From an uncultured Gammaproteobacteria bacterium (GTDB lineage: Bacteria > Pseudomonadota > Gammaproteobacteria > Pseudomonadales > DT-91), in the NCBI GenBank assembly GCA_929200485.1, contig CAKMZU010000144.1, positions 1-8,749 on the forward strand: a stretch of 8,749 nt of DNA. The letters are read 5' to 3'. A model generated the notes under the pieces. It was not told the DNA's origin and made no database searches. It was given only the letters and a program-made list of their open reading frames with translations. The position numbers and the translations under genes were made by a program. This document shows, in pieces, positions 7,336 through 8,749 of this stretch. Every line of letters begins with the position of its first letter. Position 1 is the first letter of the stretch.

Positions 7336-7383
7336 TTTCATAGGTTTAATAGCTTTAAGTGTGCAGTTAAAGCAGATTGTTAT

Positions 7384-8697
7384 ATGAAAATAATTATTGA
7401 ATATTTTTTTGTGTTGTTATTTCAGTGTATTTTTTCATCAACAGCTTTTAGCGGCATTGATGCTGGAATCCAAGCCTATCAATCAAAAATAACTCTTAAA
7501 GAAAAAGATGCTACTAATCAAGTCAGATACGGAAAGGAAAGTAATCCTGAATACGCTTCTTATATCAATAATAATAAAGATGAGATGTTGAAATTACTCA
7601 ATGATAACAACACAGAAGACATTATGGGATCCTTGAAATTACTTACCATAACCCTAGATGGTTTAGAGTTTGGTGATACGTTGAAACCTTCTGTTATATG
7701 GTTTAAACAATCAATGAAAGATTGGCAAGCGTTGTGTAGCTCAGATCAAGTATCTGAAGAGGATAAAGCTAAGGTGGCTATTAAATGCCTAATGAATGCT
7801 TGTTTTTATAAAGAGAATGAGGATGAAATAATGGTTTCTCCCTTTTTTAAGAATACTAATGAAATAATATTAAAAGCTCTATCCATGAAGGATGATATTA
7901 ATTCAATAAGCAAACTAATAAAACAACGCTTATTTGGAGAGTCATACGATGAATTTAATGCTACCCCTACAAATATACAACTTGATAAGGCGAAATTTGA
8001 ATTTAGACAAGCATGGAAGTGGGACTCAGAGCGCTGTAGTAAATTGATGCTCGTTAGCGATATGATAAAGTATGGTGGGTTAAAGCTAGAATGTTGCAAT
8101 CCTCAATGCACTTTACCGACAAGCGGAAACAAATGCAAAGATAATAAAACTAATTTTGAGCTTTTGAATAAAAATATAGTTTTACCAGAAACTTATACTG
8201 AAATGATGAAAATGCTTGAGAATGGTGAGTTGGTTCATTTGAAACTAGATTCTACAGATCTAAAACCTTCTGAACTGATAGAGTATCCAGATAGTCTCAA
8301 GGATTATTTAAAGTATCCATATACTGTGGTGTGTCATGAATCAAAAGTAAGTATATGGGAAGTTGACTACAAATGGGTGCTTGTTAATGCAATGTTACTT
8401 GGAAAATGGGGTGTATTTTTTTCGTTCAGGGGTGCACGCCCCCCTTTTTTTCACTATCCAAATTATTATCCTTCAAGGTACTTAAAAAAAAACTATTGGA
8501 ATGATTTAAAAAATTCTGCTGAATATTTTGAAAAAAATGAAATCTTATTTATTCCATATGATAACGACCTTCGTGATAATGGTTATGCTCTAGGAATTGC
8601 TGCAGAAAAAGGAGGTTCTAGTACACTGAAATTTCGTGCAAAAAGATGTTGCACAGATACAAAAGTGACACAATTCGAAATAAGTAAATTATATTAA
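7384..8697 (+). CDS. Exported cysteine-containing protein of unknown family
   Basis: I do not recognise this 437-residue protein. It begins with a likely Sec signal peptide (MKIIIEYFFVLLFQC, hydrophobic core to about 18, probable cleavage near STAFS-G at 23/24), so the mature protein would be periplasmic, surface-located or secreted. Residues 30-230 look mostly helical and charged. The mature part has 11 cysteines (118, 135, 140, 218, 237, 238, 242, 251, 317, 422, 423), with a compact CC-x3-C-x8-C group at 237-251 and a CC pair near the C-terminus, suggesting disulfides or a metal site. A hydrophobic, aromatic stretch lies at 331-375. The coding sequence is much more AT-rich than its neighbours (15 G/C of 60 at 7561-7620 against 30 of 60 at 6421-6480 in dprA), which suggests transfer. 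The ATG at 7384 lacks a clear Shine-Dalgarno site. The gene ends in tandem TAA codons and is followed by a possible IS end. Confidence 0.75.
   Translation: MKIIIEYFFVLLFQCIFSSTAFSGIDAGIQAYQSKITLKEKDATNQVRYGKESNPEYASYINNNKDEMLKLLNDNNTEDIMGSLKLLTITLDGLEFGDTLKPSVIWFKQSMKDWQALCSSDQVSEEDKAKVAIKCLMNACFYKENEDEIMVSPFFKNTNEIILKALSMKDDINSISKLIKQRLFGESYDEFNATPTNIQLDKAKFEFRQAWKWDSERCSKLMLVSDMIKYGGLKLECCNPQCTLPTSGNKCKDNKTNFELLNKNIVLPETYTEMMKMLENGELVHLKLDSTDLKPSELIEYPDSLKDYLKYPYTVVCHESKVSIWEVDYKWVLVNAMLLGKWGVFFSFRGARPPFFHYPNYYPSRYLKKNYWNDLKNSAEYFEKNEILFIPYDNDLRDNGYALGIAAEKGGSSTLKFRAKRCCTDTKVTQFEISKLY
8428..8451 (+). terminator. Terminator-like hairpin and T-run inside the unknown gene
   Basis: AGGGG (8428-8432) can pair with CCCCT (8441-8445) around an 8-nt loop, directly followed by more T residues (T7 at 8445-8451). 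The stem is short, so any termination would be partial. It lies within the reading frame at about codons 349-356, and the C6T7 tract is also a slippage-prone site. Confidence 0.25.
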
Positions 8698-8705
8698 TAA
8701 ATTAA

Positions 8706-8749
8706 GGGCACCTCTAAAAATTGATTTTGAGATTCTGCGCTGAATTTCA
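8706..8749. mobile_element. Possible left end of an IS5-type insertion sequence, cut by window edge
   Basis: From GGGCACC at 8706 the sequence changes abruptly from AT-rich to mixed composition. GGGCACCTCTAAAAAT resembles the terminal inverted repeat of IS5-family elements as I remember them. The four bases just before it are TTAA, which fits the YTAR target duplicated by many IS5 elements. No transposase frame or second end is visible, because only 44 bases are present. The assignment is inference. Confidence 0.35.

Larger units (their letters stand above)
7083..7383. other. AT-rich intergenic region without a gene
   Basis: I see no convincing reading frame in these 301 bases on either strand; the minus-strand frames entering from dprA are shadows. 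The composition is extreme: in 7201-7260 I count 11 G/C of 60. There are A and T runs and a repeated CAATAATAAT (7102-7111 and 7259-7268). No GC-rich hairpin with a T-run is present to end dprA transcription. Two small palindromes lie near the right end. An AGAGGAAAG at 7121-7129 looks like a ribosome site but has no start codon after it. Confidence 0.8.

Noticed and set aside
7806..8099. Minus-strand frame inside the unknown gene
   Set aside because: AT-rich shadow; the plus-strand frame is longer and has a coherent signal peptide.
1..8749. tRNA, rRNA or riboswitch
   Set aside because: No cloverleaf-like, rRNA-like or recognisable riboswitch sequence was seen; all larger gaps are AT-rich and unstructured apart from the small palindromes listed.

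Overview
This window looks like chromosomal DNA from a gammaproteobacterium of moderate to low GC. The evidence is gene content and order: trkH-trkA-rsmB-fmt-def on the minus strand, divergent from a tsaP-like LysM gene and dprA on the plus strand. The same block (def-fmt-rsmB-trkA facing a LysM gene and dprA) is familiar from Pseudomonas and Vibrio. The genus cannot be fixed from the sequence alone.

Region 1 (1-4662, minus strand) is a tightly packed housekeeping operon read right to left. def and fmt remove and add the formyl group at protein N-termini, rsmB methylates 16S rRNA, and trkA and trkH form a potassium uptake system. rsmB overlaps fmt by 8 nt and trkA by an ATGA junction. trkH runs off the left edge, with only its first 97 codons present. 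A consensus -10 box lies in front of def.

Region 2 (4663-4879) is the divergent promoter region. Region 3 (4880-7082, plus strand) carries a secreted LysM protein resembling TsaP, which anchors the type IV pilus secretin, followed by dprA, the RecA loader for incoming single-stranded DNA. Both point to DNA uptake or pilus biology, though neither alone proves competence.

Region 4 (7083-8749) differs in character. A roughly 300-base, extremely AT-rich gap with two small palindromes replaces the smg/topA or tsaC-type genes that often follow dprA. It leads into an AT-rich gene for a 437-residue exported protein of unknown family with 11 cysteines in the mature part. Right after its stop codons, a TTAA followed by GGGCACC... 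resembles the left end of an IS5-type insertion sequence cut by the window edge. I read this part as an accessory insertion next to a conserved block. The unknown exported protein is the only strong candidate for something undescribed; no complete novel multi-gene system is visible.
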